Shown here in pieces: positions 24,037-34,602 of a DNA stretch of 35,000 bases. Location: the NCBI GenBank assembly GCA_018398765.1, contig JAHBMJ010000673.1, positions 1-35,000 on the forward strand. Reading direction: 5' to 3'. The stretch comes from Chromera velia. Lineage: Eukaryota; Sar; Chromeraceae. The notes under the pieces are model-generated. The model was given only the letters and a program-made list of their open reading frames with translations, ran no database searches and had not been told where the DNA came from. Positions within the stretch are counted from its first letter, which is position 1. The number at the start of each line of letters is the position of its first letter. The position numbers were made by a program, and so were the translations under genes.

Positions 24037-24657
24037 GACACTGTTTCGTTCGTGCTAGCTTCATTCTGTCGTCCGCACGTCTTTAACATTCCCCAATGTC
24101 TCACTTTTGAAATGATTCAGATGGTGACAAAGAACCATCCGTTCATGCCTCCCCCCTTCCGACCGACCTTGGTTCCTTCCGCCCCTCTTCCTCCCTCCTC
24201 TCCGACTCTCCCAGACCGAGGAGGGTAGTTGTCGGCCTGCATCACTTGAGACGGGAGAGACAAGCGACCCAAAAGGGAAAACAAGGCCCTTATTCAGGCA
24301 GAAAAGGAGTTCCGAGAATTAAAGGAAAACACAAAAGGTCGGTGAAAAGAGCTAAAGACGCTCGATGGAAAGCAAAAGTTAGACAGACAGAGACGAAAGA
24401 ATGCAATCAAGCGTTTCACTTAGACAGATCTTCTGAAGCCCTTCTTGATCTTCTGCTTCTCCTTAGTCGCTTCCGTTCTCTTTTTTTTTCTGCTTTTCCT
24501 CTCCTCAAACACTGTACGTCATTTGCTTTCCACACTACCCCCTCTCCCTTCAACAACCTGCCTGATGAACAGAGACCAGCAGAACGGTCGGGTCGTCCCA
24601 GAAGATCTGCGTGCACGACGGAGCGGTGGGTGGTCTCTTCAGAAGGTCATTGAAACG

Positions 24658-24697
<40 letters not shown>

Positions 24698-24710
24698 GTC
24701 TCTCTCTCTN

Positions 24711-24786
<76 letters not shown>

Positions 24787-27700
24787 CGAGTAGTCGAGCC
24801 GGCTGGCGACAAAAGAGGTGCGGAGGATACAAACCGGCAGGAAAATGGGCAAAAAGATGATGACCGCATTTTCCTTTCCATTCTCCATTCTCATTGGACA
24901 GGACTATTTGAAGCTGACGTGACGGTCAGAGAGGATAGATTTGTGCAGGCAGACAGAAAGCAACATTCAACAAGTCAAGCACATTTGCATCAAGACAAAA
25001 CAAAAAGGGAATCCAGAAACACCAATAAGAGAACCGACCTCCTGAGTTCCATTTCCGTGATGAACATCAAAGTCAACCACCGCGACCCTCTCTTTTGTTT
25101 TCTCCTCCCCCTTCTCTCCGCTCTCCCCGGCGGTTTTGGAAACAGCTGACGCCTCTCCTGAATGGGCCTGCTTGAGGGAGAAATACGGACTTCACTTCTT
25201 TACAAGTACTCGTGATTCATGCACATGTACACCTATTCAAGTAGTCAAATGAGTTGAACACCCTGAAGACCGTCACAGCTGTCATTGGATGCCCCCCCCC
25301 CCGGAACGGCCCATGCAGGGAAGGAAATCCACGCGGTGCTTATTCATATATCCACGCATTCAAAATCAAGACGCATTCACAAGGAATCAAGGCTGCAAAG
25401 AAGGGTGGCACGGTGCACGTGTATGCACAGACACGTGCACCCATAAAGAAAAAAGAAAAGCAACGATCGCATGCAGGATCTCTAGGCCTCCCTGCATGGT
25501 TCCTTCCATGCACTCACGTGCCTTTTTCAGGGCCCCCGACGCAGCAACTTTCTGAAAGTACCGAACACCAGCAGCCACGTTGTTGAACATGCAGAAGCCC
25601 ATGGCTCTGCACGCACACAAACGGAAACACACACACATACATACACACACTCACACTCACGCGCGCCTCGGGTGAGAGATTGGAAAAGAGCAATTTCTGG
25701 ATCCATGCATTGGGTCGGATAGGCGGTACATGAGAACACTTCTAAGCTGCGTACAACCCGCTCATCTCTTTCTCTTTCCCCCTCCCCTCTTCCCGCTTGT
25801 CTGATTTCTCTGCCAGTCTGGCTGCCAAAAGAACGCTTCTTTCTACCCTATTTCTATTTCTCTCAATTGCTGCGTGACAGTGCGTGTGCGTCTTCCCTCC
25901 CGTGATCGACCCACCTGTCCGAGCAAGCATGGTGGCCGGGCGGTCGCACCTGCACAGTCAGTGAGTGCATGCAATGGATCTTCTGGATATGTATGGCAAG
26001 GAAACCGCCATTAAGTGCACTTTGTTGCGTTGCCTCGCCGCAAGGCCATGCTCGAATGATACGAGAGGATGTGGATGTCCATAATGAACGAGGACGTCAC
26101 ATCCATAAAGATACAGACAGATCCACAGCGAGATAGATGTTGAAGAAAACACTTACATACACACATGGAGAGAGCAACAGACTGTGTGTGCCTGAAGACT
26201 AAGGCAAAGAGGGCGAGCGCAATGGTCCCGCAGACACGCACAGAAATAAAAAAAAAACGCTGAGGGTGAACGAAAGCACGTAATGGGAGGGCCCGGGGAT
26301 CAGAAATGGACCGCGTAGAGAGACCATCAAATAGACAGATAGAGAGGGAGGGAGAGGGAGAGTCAGAGGGAGAGGGAGAGGGAGAGGGAGAGGGAGAGGG
26401 AGAGGGAGAGGGAGAGGGAGAGGGAGAGGGAGAGGGAGAGGGAGGGAGGGATGAGGAGAGAGAGAAAGATTAATATCATCAAAACTGACAAGCGCATATG
26501 CATTTTGGAACTGCCGTTTCACCAGAGAGTCGACCGCTTCGAGTACTGCACTGACTGCCAGTCTCGCAATATCATAACCATTCGCAGCAACCACAGTCTC
26601 TTCCCCCACCTGCCCCCCAGCAAAACTCTGCCGTCTCACGAGGGAAACGTGCTCCTCTGTGTGCACTGCTGAAATTGACGTGTCAGTTTCGGGGTGCAAA
26701 TCAGTGAGGTGCCGTGCCACAAGAGCTCTGCCCCCCTCTCCACATTTTCCCTTTTCTTCTCCTTTCTGATTCTCTTGGAAAAGCCCGGAGGTCAAGAGAA
26801 GATTGTGAATTCGACGCTTCGCCTCCGGACCCTGCAGACAGACAGACAGGCAAGGAGGGGGGGAGCTGGGCATGGAAGCGAAATGCGGGGAGAGGTGTTA
26901 GTGCCTCGCTTCAAGGTCTAGCTCTCCGAAAAGGAATCTGAGCCATCAAGCTGGTCCCTCTACACCCTCTGCCCTGTTCTGTTCCATGCAGTCCACTCGA
27001 GCGAGCGCTGAGAAAGAGTCTGCAGGTCCACCCCTCCCACGGCCTCTAGAGGAACGAGGTCGTGGGCTGTTTCGGTTTGCCGATTCTTTCTCAGGTGAGA
27101 GAGGGGGCAGGGAAGAAAGGCAGGTATCGCGATGCACCTCAATATCTTAAGTGACTCCGCCAGCAAGTCCGCGGCGCGGGGATTTGCAACGGATTGGGGG
27201 AGACATGGTCTCTCTCTGTCCATCGATCTATCCATCCGTCCACCCGTCTATCTATCCATCCATCTGTCTTCCTACCAATCCCTTCGTCAATCTGTCTTTT
27301 GGATCTTCACTTCAGCCCCACCTCCCACATCGGCACAGGCTGCACGAACTTGTCCTTCAACAGATTGGATACGCTCCCTGCGTCGTGCCAAAAGAACCCT
27401 GCAGGCAGGCAGGCAGGCATGCAGGCAGGTGGGTCGGGAAAAAGGAGAAAGATACGTGCACTCTGAAAGGCAACGAAAATATGTTTGGAAACGGTTGCTG
27501 CTTCACTGTAATGAGTCTCACTGTATGCCAGATTGACATGAGATAGATACAGGTAGATGGACAGAAGAAGGGGAGGTGAGAAGGAGGCGAATCAACCGGA
27601 CAGTCAGACCGTTTGACAGGCCACCCAGGCACTACAGATGAAGAGGGAGGCGAAGGGGCGATGGAGAGAAGTCACGGAGGGGCACGACGGGAGTGAGCGA

Positions 27701-27885
27701 GGGTGGCAAGTGGAAGTAAGACGGCGAAGAGGAGGGACGCGAATTTCTCTCACAAGAACATCATGAGAGTGGTTGATGGATGATTGGACGCTGGGATGGA
27801 TGGATTGATTGGCCGAGGAACGAATTGCCCTCCCTTCTTCTGCCTTACACTCGCTCCAAAGATACAATGTCCGGTGTTCGGTCAT
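20929..27885 (-). CDS. Class II histone deacetylase, HDAH-like (bacterial-type) family
   Basis: Zinc-dependent deacetylase of acetyl-lysine or a related substrate. Exons, 5' to 3': 27885-27849, 27398-27322, 26831-26490, 25949-25915, 25606-25518, 25157-25039, 24606-24562, 24236-24168, 23429-23371, 23060-22944, 22548-22502, 21637-21513, then tentatively 21186-21168 and 20969-20929; 406 aa in one frame. The early WHDAG and the later AKRRIHNLL match the HDAH/acetylpolyamine-amidohydrolase branch rather than classical HDAC1-like enzymes. Catalytic residues are intact: His158-His159 (PPGHHA), zinc ligands Asp224, His226 and Asp312 (DFDVHHGNG, CGFDGS), and Tyr356 (EGGYS). A Glu/Lys/Gly-rich insert at about 195-216 precedes the zinc loop. 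Intron 7 has a GC donor. The last two exons are weakly supported, since they rest on phase and on the FERWMDQLGLLR ending. No targeting signal is seen, so a cytosolic or nuclear site is likely. It diverges from the unknown gene at 28923. Confidence 0.93.
23952..24034. repeat. CTCCT pentamer and (CT)n repeats
   Basis: About six CTCCT units lie at 23952-23981 and a pure CT run at 24006-24034, in the intron between exons 8 and 9 of the deacetylase. Confidence 0.9.
24661..24783. repeat. (TC)n then N then (TG)n microsatellite
   Basis: A TC tract of about 49 bases, an ambiguous base at 24710, then about 36 TG units, in the intron between exons 6 and 7 of the deacetylase. The N marks an unresolved point, so the true array length is uncertain. 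Confidence 0.95.
26339..26450 (+). repeat. (GGGAGA)n hexanucleotide array
   Basis: About seventeen units of GGGAGA on the plus strand in the intron between exons 3 and 4 of the deacetylase, close to the exon 3 donor (26489). The plus strand offers many G-triplets spaced by three bases, which suits G-quadruplex formation. The pre-mRNA carries the C-rich complement. Confidence 0.95.
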
Positions 27886-28426
27886 GTCTTTGACAGAGGG
27901 AGTTCTCGGATGAGCTGCAGGCAGGCCCTCTGCTTGGTGGATCCTTGCAGAATGAGAACTTGATGCCGTCTCCGTCTCCTATCTTGCAACTTCTTTCGGG
28001 CTCCTGAAGCCTTTTTTCCAACGTGAGTTTGGTCGTCAAGAGGGTCTTTGGAGCTGCACGGACGTCCAATGTCCAATTTCTTCATGTACTCCTGATCACG
28101 CACGGTGTAACAATTGAGTCGGGCTGCTTTGAAGCCAGCTTGAATCGGAGACGGCCGGCGGGTATCCCGAGGCGATACGGCCCGCACCCCGCGCGCACGT
28201 GGGCCGGTCCCCGATTTCCGGTCCGGGCCGCGGCTATTTATCCGATTTTCCGCGAAATTCGCTGCGCGGGCGCCGCGTGTCGAAAATCGGCTCCTGCATG
28301 CATGCGCCTAGCTCCATGCAAGCTCGGTCTGCAGGTATAAGACCGCGCGCGTCTCTCAAAATTTTGCTGCTGTTACGCGTCATGTTACGTCGGTGGGTTT
28401 GAGTACTTGAACATTTTTTGAACCAG
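27886..28426. promoter_or_regulatory. Upstream region shared by the deacetylase and the divergent plus-strand gene
   Basis: Bases 28145-28345 form a CG-rich core (CGGCCCGCACCCCGCGCGCA, GGGCCGCGG). It includes inverted arms CCGATTTTC (about 28230) and GAAAATCGG (about 28283) and a TGCATGCATGCG cluster (28294-28305). The deacetylase ATG lies at 27885. No TATA box could be fixed with confidence. Confidence 0.4.
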
Positions 28427-28922
28427 TGGTCTTAAAAGAGCTCCACAAAGTCTCCAACAGCCACTTCGAGAAGAAAAAGAACGCCTTCTCCTCGTTCACC
28501 GTTGAACTTCTGTTCTTTCTGTACGTAAACCCTCTGCTTCGAGAAGAGGGGTGTTTTGCCGGAGTATTTGTTGAGAAAACAACAAATCAACTGATCAAGA
28601 GATCGAGAGAGCTGTACCTCTCCGATCACTGCATTTGAATCTTCTATCAAGACTCTCATTGTCATTGTCTTAGAGAAAGAAACGATGACGCGAATGAAGA
28701 CTACGGGAAAGGAGACGGCGACTGCCTCTGTCTCTCCCAACACGACGTCTGTTTCATCCTCAAAGTCATGCTCATCTTCCCCTGATACCGCAGCAGACGC
28801 TGCTGGCGACGGCGCCATTAGGCACAGTGGTTTCTTCTGCGCCGGTGCCCACACGCACAACTCCACAGGGTCCGGGTGCCGAGGGTACTGTTCCCGCGGT
28901 TCCCATACCCAATGTACTACTG
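28427..28922 (+). other. Coding-like stretch, exon structure unresolved
   Basis: From 28427 (after an AG acceptor) the plus strand reads coding-like for 70 codons to a stop at 28638 (VLKELHKVSNSHFEKKKN start), with a GTACGT donor at 28521. From 28674 a third frame (NDDANEDYGKGDGD) and from about 28706 the frame of the next gene are both open. The minus strand is open as well (28432-29142). These are probably 5' exons or untranslated sequence of the gene at 28923, but I could not build a phase-consistent chain without very short introns. Confidence 0.35.
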
Positions 28923-29661
28923 ATGACTCGAACGCTTTCTCTTCAGGAGGAAGGAGGAGGGGTTTTGTGCCCCGGTGCTCTTCCCCGCACCCTCCATGCG
29001 GGTTGTCTCTTCTGCCTCCCGTTGTCTGCGGGTGGTGGCAAGAAGATGAAGGAGAAGAAGCAGAAGAGGGGGGGGACTGCTGCCGAGTTCTCTTCTGAGT
29101 GCGTGGACGTCGACTTTGCGCTTGTGCGCAGAGTCTGCGCACCCGTTCTCTCCGTTGGACTCAAGGCAGGACTGATGCTCGGGTCTGGCATGTCTCCTTC
29201 TCCTTCCTCCTCCTCCTCTGCCTCTCTGCGCCTGTCTGCGGCCGGTGAGACGACGAAGTTGCTTTTGAAGGGCCTTACTGGCGAGGCGTCTGTCGGAACT
29301 GTGTGCGCTCTGGAGATTGGTCGCCCCTCTGGCTGCACAGGGGCTGCCTCTCTCTCTTCGTGCCTGGCGTTGTCTGGAGACGCAAAGAGGATACTGGAGG
29401 CTCCCAACGCTGGTTAGTCCTCATGATGAACGAACAGCTCCTTTGGGTTCAATGGGGCGATGGATGGACAGTTGAATGGAAAGGTCGCCGTGCATATTGC
29501 TGCATAGCCTTCATCGCTTTTCGTCCTTTTGCGTTGCTTTGGGGTTTGCAGTGCGGACCCCACGCGTGTGTGTGTAACTATGTGCGGACCCAATCCATGT
29601 GTAAGCATGTGAATGCGTCTGCGAGAGTGATACTCATTAAACCCGTTCTTTCTTTCCCTCG

Positions 29662-29702
<41 letters not shown>

Positions 29703-30324
29703 TTATGTATGTATGTCTGTATGTAGGTATGTGTGTGTGTGTGTGTGTGTTGTTGTTGCAGGAGGGTCCTCTGAGCTCTCTGAGGCCTTGGCTTTCGAGG
29801 TCCTGAAGCGACTCTTTGAGGGGGGCCTCTCGTCTTCCTCTTCTGCGAGGGGCGTTTGTTCTCTCTACAAGACAGAGGAGGAGATCGCCTACTTCTCTTG
29901 GCAGTCCAAGAAGACCGACTTCTCCTTCTTGTTGGATCTCGACCACCTGCCTCCTGCACAGACTGCTGAGGGGACAAGGGTGAGGAAAAACCACAAGCAG
30001 AAGAACGTGTTCGCGGCATCTGTCTGTCGATTCATGCCCCCCCCCTCCAACTCCTCCAAGAACCTCACTGGAGGCGCCTTTGGTTCTCTGTGCATGCACG
30101 CGGCGGTCTTGTTGAGGAAAAAGTTGGAGGGAATCAGGCAGTCCGACATGGACGTGATGCCCTGCGACATGTGGAGACGTCAGCTCCTGTTTGTGTGGGC
30201 ACGTTCCTTCGAGGAGGCTTCTGCCCTCTCCGCTGTATGGGCGTCTCTCGCCCCTGTTGTCGGGATGGGGCCGGCCGTTCTTGTTGTTTGTGTGTGTGAG
30301 GACAGAGCGGTGTACACGCAGTGA
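28923..30324 (+). CDS. Protein of unknown function, Ser/Gly-rich
   Basis: I do not recognise a family. Two exons join in phase: one ending at 29412 (donor GTTAGT, phase 1) and 29762-30324, whose acceptor follows a GT microsatellite. From the first in-frame ATG at 28923 this gives 350 aa, but the frame is open further upstream to about 28706, so the real start may lie in an earlier exon. The protein has a Lys-rich patch (KKMKEKKQKRGG), a Ser run, and a second exon with a well-formed helical, mixed-charge composition (LSEALAFEVLKRLFEGG; RRQLLFVWARSFEE). No transmembrane segment or known motif stands out. A strong donor (GTGAGT) overlaps the TGA at 30322-30324, so a longer spliced form running into 30550-30936 is possible. 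It is divergent from the deacetylase. Existence as a gene is likely, function unknown. Confidence 0.6.
29669..29752. repeat. (GT)n microsatellite
   Basis: GT runs with GTAT interruptions fill the intron (29413-29761) of the unknown gene right up to its TTGCAG acceptor. Confidence 0.9.
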
Positions 30325-32035
30325 GTGAAGTTTGGTGACAAAATGCATGTCCTCGAGCATCTGAATGAGCTTGCGTGAGAATGACCCGTGAGCTGTATGT
30401 ACGTGAGGCCACATAGACAGTTCTTTCCCTGTTTCAAGATTGTTCTGTTGTGTTCCTTCACCTTCCCTCCCATCCCATGCCATTCACTTCCTTCCTCACT
30501 GCCTCTCTCATTGAGCAACACTTTCCTTTCGTTGTTTTAATTGTGCAGGGGGGAAGGGAAAGAAAGAAAGAGCGGGAGGGGAGAGAAGGAAACTTTCTTT
30601 CTTCTCTGCTTTCCAGAGCGTGTACCTATTACCCAATCAATCAATCAATCAATCAATCAATCTTTGTCTCTCTCCCCCCTCCCGTCCGTCTTTCTGTCTC
30701 TGCATGCATTCATGTCTTTGATTGCGAGAACAATTAAGTGCGTGACAGTTCCTCTATGTACAGTTGGTCCTTCTCTTTGGCTGGAAATGCCCTGCACACG
30801 TATTTGGTTCTGTCCTCTTTTTCTCTCTCTACCCTTTGCTCTCTTCCTTCCTCTACACCAGCGACTCTACTTCCGCTTTTGGCTTATGAAACTGTCGCCT
30901 TTCGTGCTCACGAGACTGGTCATGAGAGAGCTCTAGAAGGTCGTAATCAGATGAAAGTCAAAGGAACGTCAGAAACCGCTTTCTTACAGTTTTTGGGCAA
31001 TGACATCAATTTACTAAATAACAGTTCATGACATTCGTTTCATCAACCGTGTTCTGGGGTTCTGTGTTGGTGCTGCTGACCGTATACTGCTGACAGGTTT
31101 CTGTTGCTCCTCACCCTCCTGTCAGTTGCTAGACTCGCGCTGCTTTGACATGCAGCATGCTCCTCGTTCTCTAATTTCTTTGTTTTATTCATTATTCTCA
31201 TCATTTTTTGAACTGCAACAGTCTTGAATTTTGTATCAAACTTTTCATTTACTTGTTTTTTTCTTTTAAAACTTTTTTCAAGGGATGAAAGGTTATATAC
31301 AAACTATGATGTTCTTATCTATATAGGTTCTTGGAGATATGCACAACAAATTGAAGAGATTGAATTGAATTGAAATTATTAGTCGAGACAGACTTGGGCA
31401 GTTAAAGCCGGTGGGTGGGCACACCAGGCACACCTCTTAGGCAGATACTTTAAATTTGTATAAAAGACTGTCTATCGCTAGGTCTAGCAGTAGCATTCGG
31501 TTTTAACCCGCCCTGGTATGGGTCACTTAGCCTGTGGCTTAGGTAACTCTATGCTTACTTCTAGGCTAATGTGTATATTAGACTAGTAGTCCCGTAACTT
31601 TATTCACAAAAATTATATACTAAATCTAAAAAATGTTTGTAGGGCCCCCTCTTTAAGTCATAAGTGATATTATTAAAGTGATTAATTGGTACCTTTGAGC
31701 AGTATCACTGTTTTGTCTTATAGAGGTTGCTCCCATAAGTGGCAGAGGTGTGTGCCCCATCGCTGAGGCTCAGACCTGGAATCTCTTCCAGGCCGGCCGT
31801 TTTGAACGGTGTTTTCAGTCAGTCTCTTTGTTGTACACACATAGCCGAAGCCTTTGCATATGCTTAAATTTATATATTACTAATGTGTAAGTGATATTGC
31901 GTTTCTTTTTTTACCAGAAAAGGCACGATCGTCGATTTATTATCACTCGCATGACAAGATTAAGATAAAAAAACCCCTCATAGACTCATAGTTATTTTTT
32001 TGCTGACTTAAGAAATGCGATAACAAAAAAAAGAT
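30325..32035. other. Intergenic, increasingly AT-rich; possible downstream exons
   Basis: Bases 30550-30936 stay open in the frame that would follow splicing from 30320, but the translation is low-complexity (repeated SINQ from AATC repeats at 30636-30662) until a coding-like end (RLYFRFWLMKL, stop at 30936). I regard it as unproven. From 31050 the DNA is AT-rich, with a dispersed repeat copy at 31659-31769 and no gene. Confidence 0.5.
31659..31769 (-). repeat. Dispersed repeat, copy B (inverted relative to copy A)
   Basis: Its reverse complement aligns with 8935-9038 and shares ACCTCTATAAGA, GCCTCAG and ATCACTTATG in order. The two copies are 22 kb apart and well diverged, so the family is old in this genome. 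Confidence 0.7.
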
Positions 32036-32374
32036 ATGGATATTAAGAAAGTTACAGAAACAAGATTGAAAGCACGTATTTTTTTTGTTTATCTGTCTGT
32101 CTTCTATATATCTGCGCGGATCGATTTTTCTTTGTTCCTTTCTCTTAAAGGAGCGATGAGCTTTGATACTCTTCTCTCTTCTGGTTGGGTTAGACTCCCT
32201 GCTTTTTTGATTCCGCACTCAGTGATTGGCGACTCAATGATAAACACAGATCTTCTAAAAGAAAGGGGTCTGTTACGTGAACGTGGTCTAGGCAGTATAA
32301 GAGTCTGTCAGTCGGAACGACCGTTGTTATTCCTCTTTTCGGTGTCTTGCTATCAGACTGATCTTACATACTGA
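32036..32374 (+). CDS. Short hypothetical ORF, weak
   Basis: A 112-codon ATG-started frame in AT-rich DNA. The second half (SFDTLLSSGWVRLPAFLIP) reads more like protein than the first half, and an acceptor-like TTAAAG precedes it at 32150. It could be an exon or a transposon remnant; no domain is recognised. A further open stretch at 32416-32728 has the same quality. Confidence 0.2.
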   Translation: MDIKKVTETRLKARIFFVYLSVFYISARIDFSLFLSLKGAMSFDTLLSSGWVRLPAFLIPHSVIGDSMINTDLLKERGLLRERGLGSIRVCQSERPLLFLFSVSCYQTDLTY

Positions 32375-32822
32375 TGCAATAGAAACGTGACTGCTGATTC
32401 ATGTAGCTAAAACATATGCTACAACGTGCGCGCTTACTTCAATCATGGCCCTGGAAAGACATACACGCAGGCTGGCTTAATCATAGTCGATGCAGTAAGG
32501 CGGGGCGCTCGCTTACGCTTGCACCACAACCTACACACACGCTACACATGCCTCCCCTCCAGAACGATCGTCCCCGATCGTTTCATTCTATTAACGGCTT
32601 TCATTCACCCTCGGGCGCAGATCGTTCGTGCTTACTCTGAAAGTAACTCATACGTATTACTAAATGAACTCGCACCAAAGAAAACGGACAAGAATGAATG
32701 TACATCGATCCTCATATCGAAGAAATGAAAAGTCATCCATCTGTGCATGAAGGTGAAAATCTTTCCACAATTATGTCATTCACACGTACACACCTCATTT
32801 GGTATAATTGATATAAAAGCTG

Positions 32823-33020
32823 TCATAGTGGCCGGCTGTGAGCGGAGTTGTGATCATACTTGACCTGCACGTGCTTATTTGCCTGGTACATGCGCATGAC
32901 TTCTGGTGGCAACCATGCCAGTCTCTGTAGGGTCAGATATGCCAACCCTGTAGCCTCCCTCTCTCCTCTTCCTGGTGGCAATGTATCTGTGCACGCTCGT
33001 CGCACTTTCAACATGAACGA
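32823..33020 (-). CDS. Coding-like terminal exon, possible 3' end of the interrupted gene
   Basis: The minus strand encodes 65 residues to a TGA at 32823 (composition rich in Arg, Tyr, His; segment TLQRLAWLPPEVMRMYQ). An AG acceptor lies at 33021-33022. A donor GTATAC after 33355 in the reading frame to its right would join it in phase 0, making it the last exon of the gene broken by the transposon. No family is recognised. Confidence 0.35.
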   Translation of the reverse strand, partial: SFMLKVRRACTDTLPPGRGEREATGLAYLTLQRLAWLPPEVMRMYQANKHVQVKYDHNSAHSRPL

Positions 33021-33294
33021 CTGGTACAATCAATCGTCTACACTTTGAATGCCGCTGCACAAAAACACTGCGAGCTGGTTCTGCTGTCTTGTTGGGACTC
33101 TGGTCCCGTCTTTTGTCTACGAACAATCATATTTACAAACATTGTCAAACTGTGCATCTCCATGAGCGCCACTGTCTTGCTCCTTCCCTCTCCGTCACGA
33201 GTCGACATCTAGAGCCCCCTGCTTCTTTGAACACACCAGGCTTTGAAATTTGTGGCTTGGCTTGTGGAGATCGGCCTGGATGATCCCACCACTA

Positions 33295-33506
33295 TTAGAA
33301 AAGCATTTTGTCTCCTGTCAGATGGTGTTGATGGCTATACTCCTTCTTGTATACCTTTCGCTCTGCTGGTCCTATCAACGACACTCTCTCCTCTTCCAAC
33401 ACACTTGTTTTTTTTTCCACCAGATCTGCAAAAACAAAGCGCCACTTCTTGCGTCGCGTCTTGGTCAACTCATTCAATTTCTCATCTGTTTGGGCTCTCC
33501 CTGACT
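33295..33506 (-). pseudogene. Downstream part of a reading frame split by a DNA transposon
   Basis: The minus strand is open from the transposon edge to a TAA at 33295-33297 (Lys/Arg/Glu-rich, for example TKTRRKKWRFVF). When the transposon and one GACT copy are disregarded, this frame is the direct continuation of the frame at 34650-35000. A donor at 33353-33354 may instead splice it to 33020-32823. The family is not recognised; a host gene and an older mobile-element ORF are both possible. Confidence 0.55.
33503..33506. repeat. Target-site duplication GACT, left copy
   Basis: GACT immediately left of the left terminal inverted repeat. The same four bases follow the right terminal repeat at 34650-34653. 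Confidence 0.75.
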
Positions 33507-33553
33507 AACTGACTGTACTGACAATTGAAACTTTTGTACTAGAAAGTGACTTT
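33507..33553 (+). repeat. Left terminal inverted repeat (47 bp)
   Basis: Matches the reverse complement of 34603-34649 at 46 of 47 positions; the single difference is A versus G at position 35. Confidence 0.92.
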
Positions 33554-34602
33554 TAATTTTTTATATATCATATTAAATTTTATATAAAAAACTAACTCTT
33601 TAAAACACTTAAAATGATTCTATTTATTGTTTCTTACCTGCATGAAAGTATGAACAACTTTTAAAGATAAGGTTTAATGGGTTTGTGGTGTGTATGTTGG
33701 AAATTGTTGGACGTGAGTGAGGTGAAAGAGTTATAGTATGTTGATATGTCAGAGAGTGATTGCAGACTCTGCAGGCATATGACAATGCGCAGTGTAATGC
33801 ACAAACAAGCTGACTTTTACTTTTAATGGAATACGCCGAATCCGCACACTGATGTAAGGAGGGAGCACACAGCGGGCAACCCCCATGAAAGGTAAGAATG
33901 AATGTCCGCAAACAGATCTGCCGATTTGACACCCACAGAAAGCAGTTCAACCAAACAAATGTTGAGCACTATGACCGTACAAGAGGTAAATGCTTAGCTT
34001 CTGAAAGCCTGATCGATCCATGGCCTCTAGCTAGAGGGCCTTGCCCCGATTTCGGCCTTCCTGCCCATCCGATTGCTTTCCCAATTTCGGTTTTCCTGCT
34101 TTTATGTATCATTCTGATGCAAATTAAAGATACAGGTTATGTTTGCATACATGCTTTCATATGTATTCTGGCGATTCGACTGACTTTCTGTTTGTGTGCA
34201 CGTATTTCTGCAGGTGGCGTTTACGGGCGTGCATGTTTGATATATACTGAGATGCTCCCTCCCTCCCCCCCCCCTGCCTCTGACACGCCCGCCGTTGAGC
34301 AGTGCCTCATATGAATTGAAAACAAAACAGTTATGATCATGAGAAGAAATGCTTCAATCAGATCGATTCAGAGCCATTCAGATACATTTTTTATTGTGTT
34401 TTCGTCTTAGCGTTAATTTACGATGATAGGTACCAGTCTGAGACAATTTATGGTTTTGAAAAAATATATACTCTATATATACATTTTTTTATTTCATTTT
34501 TTAAACATCTTACTAAACTTAAATAGTCTTAAATAAATTATGAAAATCAATTAGTTTAAAGGTTAAACTATCTATTTTAATGTTTTAAAAACTAAATTTT
34601 TC

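Noticed and set aside
24445-25149. 234-codon plus-strand ORF
   Set aside because: It runs through an N and a TC/TG microsatellite and lies opposite confirmed deacetylase exons.
28432-29142. 236-codon minus-strand ORF
   Set aside because: It starts with GTG, overlaps the plus-strand gene and lacks clear splice support. It is kept only as the alternative if plus-strand transcripts are absent.
32416-32728. Overlapping plus-strand ORFs of 74 and 100 codons
   Set aside because: The longer one lacks an ATG and neither has a domain or splice context. They are mentioned only as weak coding-like DNA.
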